Of a DNA stretch of 64,000 nucleotides, positions 1 to 7,584 are shown piece after piece. Under the pieces are notes generated by a model. That model did not search any database, was not told the DNA's origin, and worked only from the letters and a program-made list of their open reading frames with translations. Each line of letters begins with the position of its first letter. Positions within the stretch are counted from its first letter, which is position 1. Made by a program: the position numbers and the translations under genes. This stretch comes from Lachnoanaerobaculum sp. OBRC5-5 (GTDB lineage: Bacteria > Bacillota > Clostridia > Lachnospirales > Lachnospiraceae). The stretch lies in contig NZ_JH815185.1 of the NCBI RefSeq assembly GCF_000296385.1, positions 780,013 to 844,012 of the forward strand. Direction: 5' to 3'.

Positions 1-1078
1 GCTATATCTGAAGAATCCTTGGAAGAATCAAGTACTACGGCATAGGTTTCAAATCCCCAGAAATTATAACCCTCATGACTTATATTCTTCAAATTAAACT
101 GTCACTGTGAAATATGGCTGTCATATACACCATCCGTAAGTTTGTTTTCTCCGTCAAAAATAGACATACCTACGCTTTTGCCTGCAGCCTCAATCTTATA
201 ACGGTACTCGTCATTGCTCAGTTCTATTTTCTTTGTTTCTCCGGACTCATAATTAACCAAAATATGGCTCGCATACTTTTTGGTTATCTTCTTTTCAGTC
301 TGTATATCAGTTTCAAGCTCAATAAGAGCCGCATTCTGTCTGAATGTAACACGTCTGAACTCACCTTCTTTTGGAAGTTCTGTACCGTTTGCCGGATCTG
401 CAACTATTCCATAGTTTACAAACTCGTCAAAGCTTATATCCTTTGTCTCACCTGACATATGAAGTCTTAATACCGTATGTGTTAAATCAAGAGTCTTACC
501 CTTTGCAACTCCATCAGGTCTCTTTACAAACTCAATATAATCTATATCTGATTTCTTACCCTCTTTTTTAAACTTTCTTGACCTTTCAAGTGCATTTTCT
601 ACAGCACTTACATGTCCTTTTGCAGTTTCCGTTGCACCGCTTACCGCATCGTAGGCCTCTCCTGTACTGTTTTGAAGTTGCTTTGCAATCTCCTTGGTAC
701 TGTTAAGTCCTTCCAACATCTTTAAAATACGGTCTCTCTTTATTTCATAAGAACCGGCCTGCTTATCATCATCAGTATAAACGACCGAATCAACTTTTTC
801 TATTTTACCGTCCTTAATAGTTACCTTAACTACATTAGGACCTCTCTGAATACTATAGTTACCATCATACCGTTGTCAGGATCTATATAATATGAACTGT
901 TTTCGGTATTGATCCAACCTCTGACTTCATTTTGACTTTCATCATAAAACTTCCAATTTCCATCAATCAGTTCCCAATTACCTGTCGTAACTGCGGCGAA
1001 AGAACTGAAGTTTCCAAAAAATACCGTCATTACACCGGCAAGCAATAATAAATATGCTTTATTTATTTTATTAATCAC
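1..1078 (-). pseudogene. Secreted FMN-binding-domain protein, broken, 3' end outside window
   Basis: The gene starts with GTG at 1078 behind a GGGGGA ribosome site and opens with a signal peptide ending near FSSFAA. A short WELIDGNWKFY-like segment resembling cell-wall repeat units follows. The frame then shifts near 864-878. The new frame carries an FMN_bind-type segment (VVKVTIKDGKIEKVDS, later DAVSGATETAKGHVSAVENAL), whose SGAT core is the usual covalent flavin attachment site. An in-frame TGA at 102-104 follows SHISQ, after which the same frame stays open to the window edge (QFNLKN...WGFETYAVV). The TGA could have come from TGG. Two lesions in one otherwise coherent protein make a decaying gene more likely than two separate genes; sequencing error is possible for either. 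The function would have been extracytoplasmic flavin binding or electron transfer. Confidence 0.7.
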
Positions 1079-1287
1079 AATTTTTCCCCCAATTTATAAT
1101 TTATATTAACGGAATACAGTTGAAAATACTGTCACCTCCCTCCTCAATTTATGAATTGATTTCAACATATTTTCCGATTTTTGGTATAAAAAATAAAAGT
1201 ACTAACTATATTTATAAATTAGTGCTTAACTTTATAAATCTAAATATAAAAATATATTAAAAATTTACATATTTCTTAATGCTTGCT

Positions 1288-1316
1288 ATTATATCATTAT
1301 GTTATTTTGTTAGCAA
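1288..1316 (-). promoter_or_regulatory. Sigma-A-type promoter for the FMN-binding gene
   Basis: Reading the minus strand, TTGCTA (1311-1316) and TATAAT (1288-1293) are separated by 17 bp. The implied start lies about 200 nt before the GTG at 1078, leaving a long AT-rich leader. I see no known riboswitch in the leader; a purine-rich stretch near 1135-1150 could serve a tiny leader ORF but has poor spacing. The rest of 1079-1457 holds only the ddh terminator. Confidence 0.5.
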
Positions 1317-1399
1317 TCCCTAACCTGTTTATAATATATGACAATTTTTCACAAATATACGTTATATACCTTAACCGTTAGTTATGCCTAATAATATAA

Positions 1400-1442
1400 A
1401 AAATCCCTATAAGTTGATACATAATCAACCTATAGGGAAAAT
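1400..1442 (-). terminator. Intrinsic terminator of ddh
   Basis: A near-perfect inverted repeat, TCCCTATA.GTTGAT / ATCAAC.TATAGGGA, lies just past the ddh stop at 1458 and is followed by T-rich sequence on the minus strand. Confidence 0.75.
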
Positions 1443-1457
1443 TTATCATTTATTACT

Positions 1458-2441
1458 TTATAAAAGATGTGCTCTCATCTCTTCGGCAGACATATCAAGA
1501 AGATATGCAGGTGGAACATCAAATACTGTATGAGCTCCTATTTTACCTTCTTTATGCATACGATATACAGCTCTTGAATATGCAACAATTACAGACGCTG
1601 TGAACTCAGGATTTGAATCAAGTTTTAAACTGTACTCAATCACATGATTGTTCTCATTATCCCAACCGGTCTTACCTGTTCTTATAACAAATCCTCCATG
1701 TGGAAGTTTTGAATGATTTTTCTTCATCTCTTCCATAGAAATAAAGTGTACTGTTGTATCATAATCCGCGAAGTAATTCGGCATTGTCTTTATTTCATTT
1801 TCAATTTTTGCCTTATTCGCACCTTCCTTTGCAACCACATAGCATTCTCTTGTATGCTTCTGTCTTGTAGAAAGTTCAGGATTGCTGCCGCTTCTTACAG
1901 CTTCAAGTGCGGCCTCAACAGGAACTGTATACTGTCTTGCATCAACAACGCCTTCAATTCTTCTTATGGCATCTGAATGTCCCTGACTTACACCCTTACC
2001 CCAGAAAGTATAATCTGCCCCTGTAGGAAGAACGGCATTTGCATAAACTCTGTTTAATGAAAACATACCCGGATCCCATCCTGCAGATATAAGTCCGAAA
2101 TGATGACTTACCTTTGCGGCATCATCGACCTTTTCAAAATGCTCAGGAATATTTGCATGAGTATCAAAGCTGTCAACAACATTGAAATACTTAGCATACT
2201 CAGGGGTTTGCTTAGGTAAGTCTGTAGCACTTCCTCCGCAAAGTATCATTACATCAATTTTATCTTGATATTCCAAAACATTTTCAATATTTTCAACTTT
2301 AGCATCAGATGTAAGAATCTTTACACTTGAAGGATCTCTTCTTGTAAATACTGCGACAAGCTTCATGTCCTTTGTATGTTTGATAGCACACTCAATTCCT
2401 CTTCCAAGGTTACCATATCCCAAAATACCTATTCTTATCAT
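1458..2441 (-). CDS. ddh: meso-Diaminopimelate dehydrogenase
   Basis: The enzyme reductively aminates L-tetrahydrodipicolinate to meso-diaminopimelate with NADPH, a one-step branch of lysine and peptidoglycan precursor synthesis in the cytoplasm. The N-terminal Rossmann motif IGILGYGNLGRG, the family segment DSFDTHANIPEHF and the SAGWDPGMFSLNR block identify it. A longer reading from 2456 adds MAGEK, but the start at 2441 (MIRIG) has GGTGAG at good spacing and gives about 327 residues, the usual family length. It is monocistronic, between the cobalt transporter and a terminator at 1400-1442. It lies behind a hairpin leader (2522-2566). Confidence 0.93.
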   Translation of the reverse strand: MIRIGILGYGNLGRGIECAIKHTKDMKLVAVFTRRDPSSVKILTSDAKVENIENVLEYQDKIDVMILCGGSATDLPKQTPEYAKYFNVVDSFDTHANIPEHFEKVDDAAKVSHHFGLISAGWDPGMFSLNRVYANAVLPTGADYTFWGKGVSQGHSDAIRRIEGVVDARQYTVPVEAALEAVRSGSNPELSTRQKHTRECYVVAKEGANKAKIENEIKTMPNYFADYDTTVHFISMEEMKKNHSKLPHGGFVIRTGKTGWDNENNHVIEYSLKLDSNPEFTASVIVAYSRAVYRMHKEGKIGAHTVFDVPPAYLLDMSAEEMRAHLL

Positions 2442-2521
2442 TTTCTCACCAGCCATCAGCTAAATTAATCAACCGGGCAAATCCTTTCTTTATTGCTTTA
2501 ATATACATAGATCGTAATGAA

Positions 2522-2566
2522 AAAGGATAGAACTACTCTAAGACTCCACTTTGAGCATTCTATCCT
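2522..2566 (-). terminator. Long hairpin with U-tract between cbiN and ddh
   Basis: On the minus strand GGATAGAA pairs with TTCTATCC, with an inner CTCaAAG / CTTaGAG stem, followed by TTTTTC. It is about 100 bp past the cbiN stop and about 80 bp before ddh. It can terminate the cobalt operon, but a promoter-like pair (2611-2639) lies between cbiN and the hairpin, so it may also act as an attenuator in the ddh leader. I do not recognise a lysine riboswitch or T-box here. Confidence 0.65.
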
Positions 2567-2610
2567 AAATATGTAAATCATTCACAACGAACTATGTTGT
2601 TTGCTGTATA

Positions 2611-2639
2611 TATAATAATACTTTTTTAAAAAATTGCAA
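2611..2639 (-). promoter_or_regulatory. Possible ddh promoter upstream of the hairpin
   Basis: TTGCAA (2634-2639) and ATTATA (2611-2616) are 17 bp apart on the minus strand, just after the cbiN stop. The match is moderate and the region is AT-rich, so chance is not excluded. Confidence 0.35.
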
Positions 2640-2669
2640 GAACTTTTTCAAATCATTCTGTTATCTGTA

Positions 2670-2987
2670 TTATTCTTTGCTTTTATCTTCGTGTTTTTTC
2701 CTTTCCACAAGCCTTCCCATATAGAATGCAATTATTCCTACACCTATACCGGTCTGAACACAAAAAAGCAGGCTTTCAACCTCACCCGGAAGCTCCTTTC
2801 CCAGTGCCGTTTCTATAATAGGATTAAACCAAGGCTCATATTCTCCGCCCTGTATCTCCGATACAACTTCACTTCCGGCATCATCAGAACCTCCGAACTC
2901 GGCATTCTTTAACATAAACAAAGGTACAACAGCCATCAATACAACTATTACAAGCAAACTTATAACAATTTTCTTATTCTTTGACAT
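2670..2987 (-). CDS. cbiN: Cobalt ECF transporter small subunit CbiN
   Basis: This is the accessory membrane subunit of the CbiMNQO cobalt importer, thought to help load cobalt onto CbiM. The 105 residues show two membrane segments (about 7-26 and 75-95) around an extracellular loop with the family segment YEPWFNPI and the ESLLFCVQTGIGVGII helix. It follows cbiM with overlapping stop and start positions, in the order cbiQ-cbiO-cbiM-cbiN on the minus strand. The riboswitch at 5675-5845 heads the operon. Confidence 0.93.
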   Translation of the reverse strand: MSKNKKIVISLLVIVVLMAVVPLFMLKNAEFGGSDDAGSEVVSEIQGGEYEPWFNPIIETALGKELPGEVESLLFCVQTGIGVGIIAFYMGRLVERKKHEDKSKE

Positions 2988-3739
2988 TACTTATTACCTC
3001 CTTCAATAAATCCGATTTCCTTAAGCTCCGGTTGTGCATATGTCTTAAGTCCGATTACTATAATAACTGTAAGCATACCTTCTATTATCGCAAGCGGTAC
3101 CTGTGTAGGCGCAAATACCAACAAGAACTTACCCGCAGAAGCCATAACTCCACCGTCTTTCATAGGATAAGCAAATGCAAGCTGGAATGCTGTAACAACA
3201 TAGGTAAGCAAATCTCCTATAAATGCGGCAAGAAAAATAGAAACATTGTCATTTACCTTAGTTTTTTTACAAATCTTATAAACTATAAATGATACAAAAG
3301 GTCCGGCAATTGCCATTGAAAAAGTATTTGCGCCAAGTGTAGTAAAGCCGCCATGTGCCAAAAGCAGTGCCTGGAATATAAGTACTATAATACCAAGTAT
3401 ACTTACAGCACTTGGTCCGAATAAAATAGCCGCAAGACCTGTACCTGTCATATGTGAGCAAGATCCCGTTACTGAAGGAATCTTAAGTGATGAAAGTACA
3501 AATACAAACGCACCCGACATTGCCAAAAGTGTAATTGCCTTCCTGTCCTTAGCCACCGTCTTTTTAATTGACATATAACCTGCAATTAAAAACGGCAACG
3601 AAATAAGGCTCCAGGCTATTACATGTCCTACAGGTAAATACCCCTCCATAATGTGCATGGCATTGGCTGTAAACGGCAGTGCAAAACTGAACGCAAACAT
3701 TATTGCCAATGTCATTAAAATTTTCTCTTGTTTTCTCAT
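2987..3739 (-). CDS. cbiM: Cobalt ECF transporter substrate-binding subunit CbiM
   Basis: CbiM is the S component that selects Co2+ for uptake. After an N-terminal hydrophobic segment comes [12 protein letters not shown], which carries the N-terminal Met-His metal-binding feature of the CbiM/NikM family. Further membrane helices include [16 protein letters not shown] and the [17 protein letters not shown] block. At 250 residues the length is typical. A GGAGG-like ribosome site precedes the ATG. Cobalt rather than nickel is inferred from the cobalamin riboswitch and the cbiN partner. Confidence 0.93.
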   Translation of the reverse strand: MRKQEKILMTLAIMFAFSFALPFTANAMHIMEGYLPVGHVIAWSLISLPFLIAGYMSIKKTVAKDRKAITLLAMSGAFVFVLSSLKIPSVTGSCSHMTGTGLAAILFGPSAVSILGIIVLIFQALLLAHGGFTTLGANTFSMAIAGPFVSFIVYKICKKTKVNDNVSIFLAAFIGDLLTYVVTAFQLAFAYPMKDGGVMASAGKFLLVFAPTQVPLAIIEGMLTVIIVIGLKTYAQPELKEIGFIEGGNK

Positions 3740-3776
3740 GAAATCCTCCTAAAAATATTTTTTATTTACTCAAGCT

Positions 3777-4610
3777 TTAAACTTGAGGAATAAACAACTT
3801 TTTAAACTCATCTATATTTCTTGCAGGTTTATCACCTGACTTTAGAACCTTGTTTTCTACAAGTGATTCAAAAACTTCCAAAAGTATAGGCTTTTTAAGA
3901 TTAGCTTTTCTTAAAACCGCTTCATCACTGAGTACTCTGACAGGATCCGAATCGGCAATTATATTTCCGTCACAAAATACTACTATTCTGTCCGCCCATC
4001 GAAAAGCAAACTCCAAATCATGAGTGGAAATCACCAAAGTCTTTCCATCCACACTTAATTTGTCCAAGACATCTTCAAAAATAGATATATTTTGCGGATC
4101 AAGTGAAGCTGTCGGTTCATCAAATATTATTATTTCGGAATCCATTGCTATGATATCCGCTATGCTTACTCTTTTTTTCTCACCACCGCTTAAATAATGT
4201 GGCGGCCTGTCTATAAGATGCATAATATCCATATAATTCAAAGAATTTTTAACTCTTTTTTCAACCTCATCCCTGCTTAAGCCAAGATTCATAGGCCCGA
4301 AGCTTACCTCCGCTCTTACAGTTGAGGCAATTATTTGATTATCGGCGTCTTGAAAAACAATTCCAACATTTTTTCTAAGCTCTTTTACCGAAGATTTATT
4401 TATAAGTTTATCTCTGTAATACAGTGCTCCACTTTCAGGCTTTAAAACACCGTTTATATTCAAAAAGAAAGTAGACTTTCCCGACCCGTTGGCACCAAGA
4501 ATTGCGAGTCTTTCACCTTCATATACATCTAAAGACACACCTTTTAATACCTCATGTTCTTCTGTATATGAATAGTGGAGGTTTTGAGCCCTTAAAATAA
4601 CTTTATTCAT
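3777..4610 (-). CDS. cbiO: Cobalt ECF transporter ATPase CbiO
   Basis: This is the ATP-hydrolysing subunit that drives cobalt uptake. Visible motifs are Walker A GANGSGKST (about residue 38), Q-loop VFQDADNQ, ABC signature LSGGEKKR (about 140), Walker B IIIFDEPTASLD and the switch histidine in STHD. The DADNQI Q-loop is typical of ECF ATPases. The 277-residue protein has the short C-terminal extension seen in CbiO and EcfA. TTGGAG precedes the ATG, and it lies between cbiQ and cbiM. Confidence 0.95.
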   Translation of the reverse strand: MNKVILRAQNLHYSYTEEHEVLKGVSLDVYEGERLAILGANGSGKSTFFLNINGVLKPESGALYYRDKLINKSSVKELRKNVGIVFQDADNQIIASTVRAEVSFGPMNLGLSRDEVEKRVKNSLNYMDIMHLIDRPPHYLSGGEKKRVSIADIIAMDSEIIIFDEPTASLDPQNISIFEDVLDKLSVDGKTLVISTHDLEFAFRWADRIVVFCDGNIIADSDPVRVLSDEAVLRKANLKKPILLEVFESLVENKVLKSGDKPARNIDEFKKLFIPQV

Positions 4611-4646
4611 ATAAAAATCTCCAAATCTGTAAATAAATATATCTTA

Positions 4647-5447
4647 TTAAATATTGATTCCTGATGTAAAAAGCCATATAACAAATATAAATAAAATACT
4701 TATAGAAACTACAAAAATATGATTTATATTCAAACTCTTCTTATCTTCAAGAAATTTCAAATCACCGTCAAAGCATCTGGCTTCCATTGCGGTATAGTAA
4801 GCATTAGCCTTTTTTAACGATACTACCAAAATATTGCTTGCTATATTTCCGAATGTAGATATTGAGGTCTTAAAATTATGATATCCCATCCTGGACATTG
4901 CGGAGTTTTTCATATTTGAATAGCTTTCAATAAGTATAAAAATAAATCTGTATATAAGATTCATAAGCTCAATTATAAGCTTCGGAACATGAAGTTTTCT
5001 CAGAGCATTAATTATTTCATATGGCATGGTTGAAAGAATCAACCCTTGCATAACACTTACACATGCTAAAACTTTTATAATCAGTTTGGCAGTTTCAATC
5101 AGCTGATCCTTTGAAGTATAAATATAGAAAACACCTATCTTTATATAGAATTCTCCCATATATTCAGATGAAATCCCCAAGGCAATTCCTATACTCGCCA
5201 AGATAATAAAACTTAGAGGTGTAAGAAGTATTGAAATATATTCTTTAAAATCCATTCCTCCAAGATTTACACTTATAAAAAACATTAAAAACAGTACATA
5301 TCCGGATACAAAAATATTATTGAATATTATTGTTAAAATAAGAGTTAATAAAGCAGATATAAGTTTAAACTCCGGATTGATACTTCTAAGCTTAGATTTA
5401 AAAGCATATAAATCTATTGAGAAATATCCGCCATGTTGATGTGCCAT
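4647..5447 (-). CDS. cbiQ: Cobalt ECF transporter transmembrane subunit CbiQ
   Basis: CbiQ is the T component that couples CbiO to CbiM. It opens with MAHQHGGYFSIDLYAFKSKLRSINPEFK, as in CbiQ proteins, followed by about five membrane helices. The coupling segment with the A-R-C-F motif appears as MEARCFDG near residue 222. It is the first gene of the operon, 15 bp downstream of the riboswitch terminator hairpin, with GAGGAAA before the ATG. Confidence 0.93.
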   Translation of the reverse strand: MAHQHGGYFSIDLYAFKSKLRSINPEFKLISALLTLILTIIFNNIFVSGYVLFLMFFISVNLGGMDFKEYISILLTPLSFIILASIGIALGISSEYMGEFYIKIGVFYIYTSKDQLIETAKLIIKVLACVSVMQGLILSTMPYEIINALRKLHVPKLIIELMNLIYRFIFILIESYSNMKNSAMSRMGYHNFKTSISTFGNIASNILVVSLKKANAYYTAMEARCFDGDLKFLEDKKSLNINHIFVVSISILFIFVIWLFTSGINI

Positions 5448-5461
5448 ATAATTTTCCTCAA

Positions 5462-5531
5462 AAAAAGCCGCCTACATGAGATAACAGGTTCCGCTCTAAA
5501 TAAACCTGTTGATCCCTTGTAAGCAGCTAAT
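5462..5531 (-). terminator. Expression-platform terminator of the cobalamin riboswitch
   Basis: GCTGCTTACAAG and CATGTAGGCGGC form an outer stem, AACAGGTT / AACCTGTT an inner stem, and TTTTTT follows, all just before cbiQ. This is a classic OFF-switch terminator, about 150 nt after the aptamer B12 box. Confidence 0.8.
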
Positions 5532-5674
5532 ATAAATAAATTAACTACATTTTTAGAAAATCAAAATACAAGTAAACATAAAAAAGTAATAAAACAAGTA
5601 AAATGGTGTCCTAAATAATAAATCATTATAGATGAAGGCTTTTGGGATCGTAAAACCGTTCATTACTTATAAAA

Positions 5675-5845
5675 ATAAGCATATGTTACATAGATGTATC
5701 CTGACTTAAATTCTAATAAAAAATTTATTAGTAGACCGGCCTTCCCATTTATAAAACAGTGGCAAAAAAGTCTTTTAATTATTACAGTAGCGTCCCTGTG
5801 CGGGATTTTCACCCGACTTCCTATGCAAAGCATAAAATCTATGTA
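5675..5845 (-). promoter_or_regulatory. Cobalamin riboswitch
   Basis: On the minus strand the order of conserved blocks is GTCGGGTGAAAATCCCGCAC, GGGACGCTACTGT, GCCACTG, ATGGGAAGGCC and the B12 box AGTCAGGATAC (5696-5706). This is the cobalamin riboswitch consensus. Its placement before cbiQOMN fits feedback control of cobalt uptake by the finished cofactor. Confidence 0.92.
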
Positions 5846-5853
5846 CTTTTAAA

Positions 5854-5882
5854 AGATTATCATAAGATTTTATTAAAATCAA
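5854..5882 (-). promoter_or_regulatory. Probable promoter of the cbi riboswitch transcript
   Basis: TTGATT (5877-5882) and TAATCT (5854-5859) are 17 bp apart, just upstream of the aptamer. The left edge of the 1,533-bp repeat (5858) falls inside the -10 box. The two downstream repeat copies therefore carry only the -35 and spacer, with TACCTG in place of the -10. Confidence 0.5.
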
Positions 5883-5892
5883 GATTTTTAAA

Positions 5893-5942
5893 TAAAAAAA
5901 CGGCAGCAAGTAAAAAAAGTGTCAACTTGATACCGTTTTATT
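5893..5942 (-). terminator. Intrinsic terminator of the oxidoreductase gene (copy 1)
   Basis: AACGGTATCAAGT pairs imperfectly with ACTTGCTGCCGTT, followed by TTTTTTT on the minus strand. Identical copies occur at +3,520 and +7,040. Confidence 0.7.
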
Positions 5943-5945
5943 ATT

Positions 5946-7286
5946 TTACATTGCAAATAAGTCGTTTAGACTCTCTGACATTGTAGGATGTGTAAATATA
6001 AAGTTTGCAATGTCCTTTGCTTTGATACCATGATCCATTGCCAGTTTTATAAAGTTAATCATCTCATAAGACTCTTCACAGAAAAGCTCAGCACCCAAAA
6101 TTGTGCCGTCAGCAGTAACTAAAGCTTTTAACAGTCCGTCGGTCTTTCTTAAAACCTTAGCCTTAGGAATTGCATTGGCACTGAGGCTTAAAACTTTGTA
6201 TTCAATTCCGGCAGCCTTTGCATCTCTTTCACTCATTCCCACTCTTGAGAACGGAGGATTTATAAATACAGAATAAGAGAATGCTCCTCTGTTCTCAGTA
6301 GTTCTCTTATCCTCTCCCATTATTTCATCCCATATGATTCTGCTGTCATCAAGTGAAATATATGTAAACTGAAGCTTACCGCAGACATCTCCTGCCGCCC
6401 AGATATTATCCGCACTTGTTTTTAAATGCTCATCTGTAACTACGCCACCTCTGTCAGTAAGCTTAACTCCGGCATTTTCGCATCCAAGGCCGTCTGTATT
6501 CGGTCTACGACCTACAGCAAGTAAAATTGCATCAGATTCCAAAGTCTTTACCTCTCCTACAACCTCATAATATAATTTTCCTTCTTCGGATTTGGTCACC
6601 TTTGCGCCCGTAACTATCTCTACAGACTTCGCCTCCAATACTTCACGGATTGCCTTAGCAATATCCTCGTCTTCTCTAGGTAAGAATACATCACCGTCTT
6701 GAACTACAGTTACCTTGCTTCCGAAATCTGCATACATAGATGCAAACTCAAGCCCTATATAACCACCACCTACTATAGTAAGTCTTTTCGGTAACTCCTC
6801 AAGATTCATAATAGACTCTGATGTATATACGCCTTTACTGTCGACTCCTTCAATCTTCGGTATTACAGTAACAGAACCTGTATTGATAATAAACTTCTCA
6901 GCCTCAATTTCCACATTTCCGTCTTTAGTTGAAACAATAATATGATGATTATCCTTAAATGATGCTGTTCCGTCAATTATCTCCACACCCGCGCTTGCTA
7001 TCTTATCGTAATTTGCCTTATTTAGAGCTGCTGTAAGTTTCTTCTTTTCAGCAACCGTCTCCTTATAATGCTGTGCTTTTTCCTCAAACCCTCCTTTTGG
7101 AGTTCTTAACGCATCAGTTATAAGCCTTTTTGAAGGAATACAACCTACATTAATGCAGGTACCTCCATACATATTTTTATCTTTCTCAATTAAAGCAACA
7201 CTTTTACCGGATTTACTAAACTTCGCAGCAAGTGTCTTTCCTGCTTTACCGAAACCGATAACAACTATATCATAATTAGCTTTCAT
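5946..7286 (-). CDS. Class I flavin disulfide oxidoreductase, RclA/Har-like (copy 1)
   Basis: The protein is an FAD- and NAD(P)H-dependent pyridine nucleotide-disulfide oxidoreductase of 446 residues. Visible are the FAD-binding VIGFGKAGKT, the redox-active CxxxxC in GGTCINVGCIPSK (about residues 44-49), the NAD(P)-binding IVGGGYIGLEFAS (about 172), the second FAD motif AAGDV, and the C-terminal dimerisation domain with FTHPTMSE. It lacks the lipoyl-complex context of true dihydrolipoamide dehydrogenase. The closest well-studied relatives I know are E. coli RclA and streptococcal Har (hypothiocyanous acid reductase), so a role in oxidant defence is an inference. Mercuric reductase is unlikely, since the C-terminal cysteine pair is absent. 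The gene is present three times with identical protein sequence. Confidence 0.85.
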   Translation of the reverse strand: MKANYDIVVIGFGKAGKTLAAKFSKSGKSVALIEKDKNMYGGTCINVGCIPSKRLITDALRTPKGGFEEKAQHYKETVAEKKKLTAALNKANYDKIASAGVEIIDGTASFKDNHHIIVSTKDGNVEIEAEKFIINTGSVTVIPKIEGVDSKGVYTSESIMNLEELPKRLTIVGGGYIGLEFASMYADFGSKVTVVQDGDVFLPREDEDIAKAIREVLEAKSVEIVTGAKVTKSEEGKLYYEVVGEVKTLESDAILLAVGRRPNTDGLGCENAGVKLTDRGGVVTDEHLKTSADNIWAAGDVCGKLQFTYISLDDSRIIWDEIMGEDKRTTENRGAFSYSVFINPPFSRVGMSERDAKAAGIEYKVLSLSANAIPKAKVLRKTDGLLKALVTADGTILGAELFCEESYEMINFIKLAMDHGIKAKDIANFIFTHPTMSESLNDLFAM

Positions 7287-7319
7287 AAGCTTTACTTCCT
7301 TTCAAATTGATTTTATATT

Positions 7320-7325
7320 ATTATA
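7320..7325 (-). promoter_or_regulatory. -10 box of the oxidoreductase promoter, copy 1
   Basis: TATAAT at 7320-7325 on the minus strand, with a weak -35 (TTTCAA) 17 bp upstream, lies about 35 bp before the ATG. It lies wholly inside the repeat, so all three gene copies keep it. Confidence 0.45.
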
Positions 7326-7518
7326 CACCTGATTTTATACAATTGAAATACTTAAAATTAAATAATTAAAATTCTTCATAAACACAATACCCGTCTTCCG
7401 TCGAAGTACTATGAAAGTTCCGACGTTTTAAATTTCTAATAAGCTATTTGATTTTACGCAATTCTTTTAGACCCCTTATTTTAAAGGCTTTTCTGCCATA
7501 AAAAATATTTAAAAAAAG

Positions 7519-7547
7519 TTGAAAATTTTTTTTGAGTATGTTATAAT
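7519..7547 (+). promoter_or_regulatory. Transposase promoter (copy A)
   Basis: TTGAAA (7519-7524) and TATAAT (7542-7547) are separated by exactly 17 bp. This explains why a start at 7519 is wrong: that TTG is the -35 box. The sequence AGTACTtcatAGTACT directly follows the -10 and could be an operator. The same promoter recurs at 11039 and, inverted, upstream of 18841. Confidence 0.7.
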
Positions 7548-7584
7548 CATAGTACTTCATAGTACTTTACTTTTAGAGGTGTTT

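Larger units (their letters stand above)
5858..7390. repeat. 1,533-bp direct repeat, copy 1 (contains whole oxidoreductase gene)
   Basis: This segment recurs at 9378-10910 and 12898-14430 with period 3,520 bp and no differences that I could see. Each copy contains the complete oxidoreductase gene, its promoter, its terminator and the last eight codons of the neighbouring gene (14406-14846). An IS copy sits between successive repeats, so the repeat behaves as a very long target duplication. Ends are uncertain by one base, because the terminal C could belong to the IS. Confidence 0.9.

Noticed and set aside
1120-1150. Tiny leader ORF starting GTG before the FMN-binding gene
   Set aside because: The purine-rich site touches the GTG with too short a spacer, and the nine-codon frame has no further support.
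2522-2566. Lysine riboswitch or T-box upstream of ddh
   Set aside because: The conserved lysine-aptamer blocks and the T-box motif are absent; only a terminator-like hairpin is seen.
7519-7584. Extended N-terminus of the transposase
   Set aside because: The proposed start is the -35 box of a consensus promoter; the ATG at 7585 has a ribosome site and the family start.
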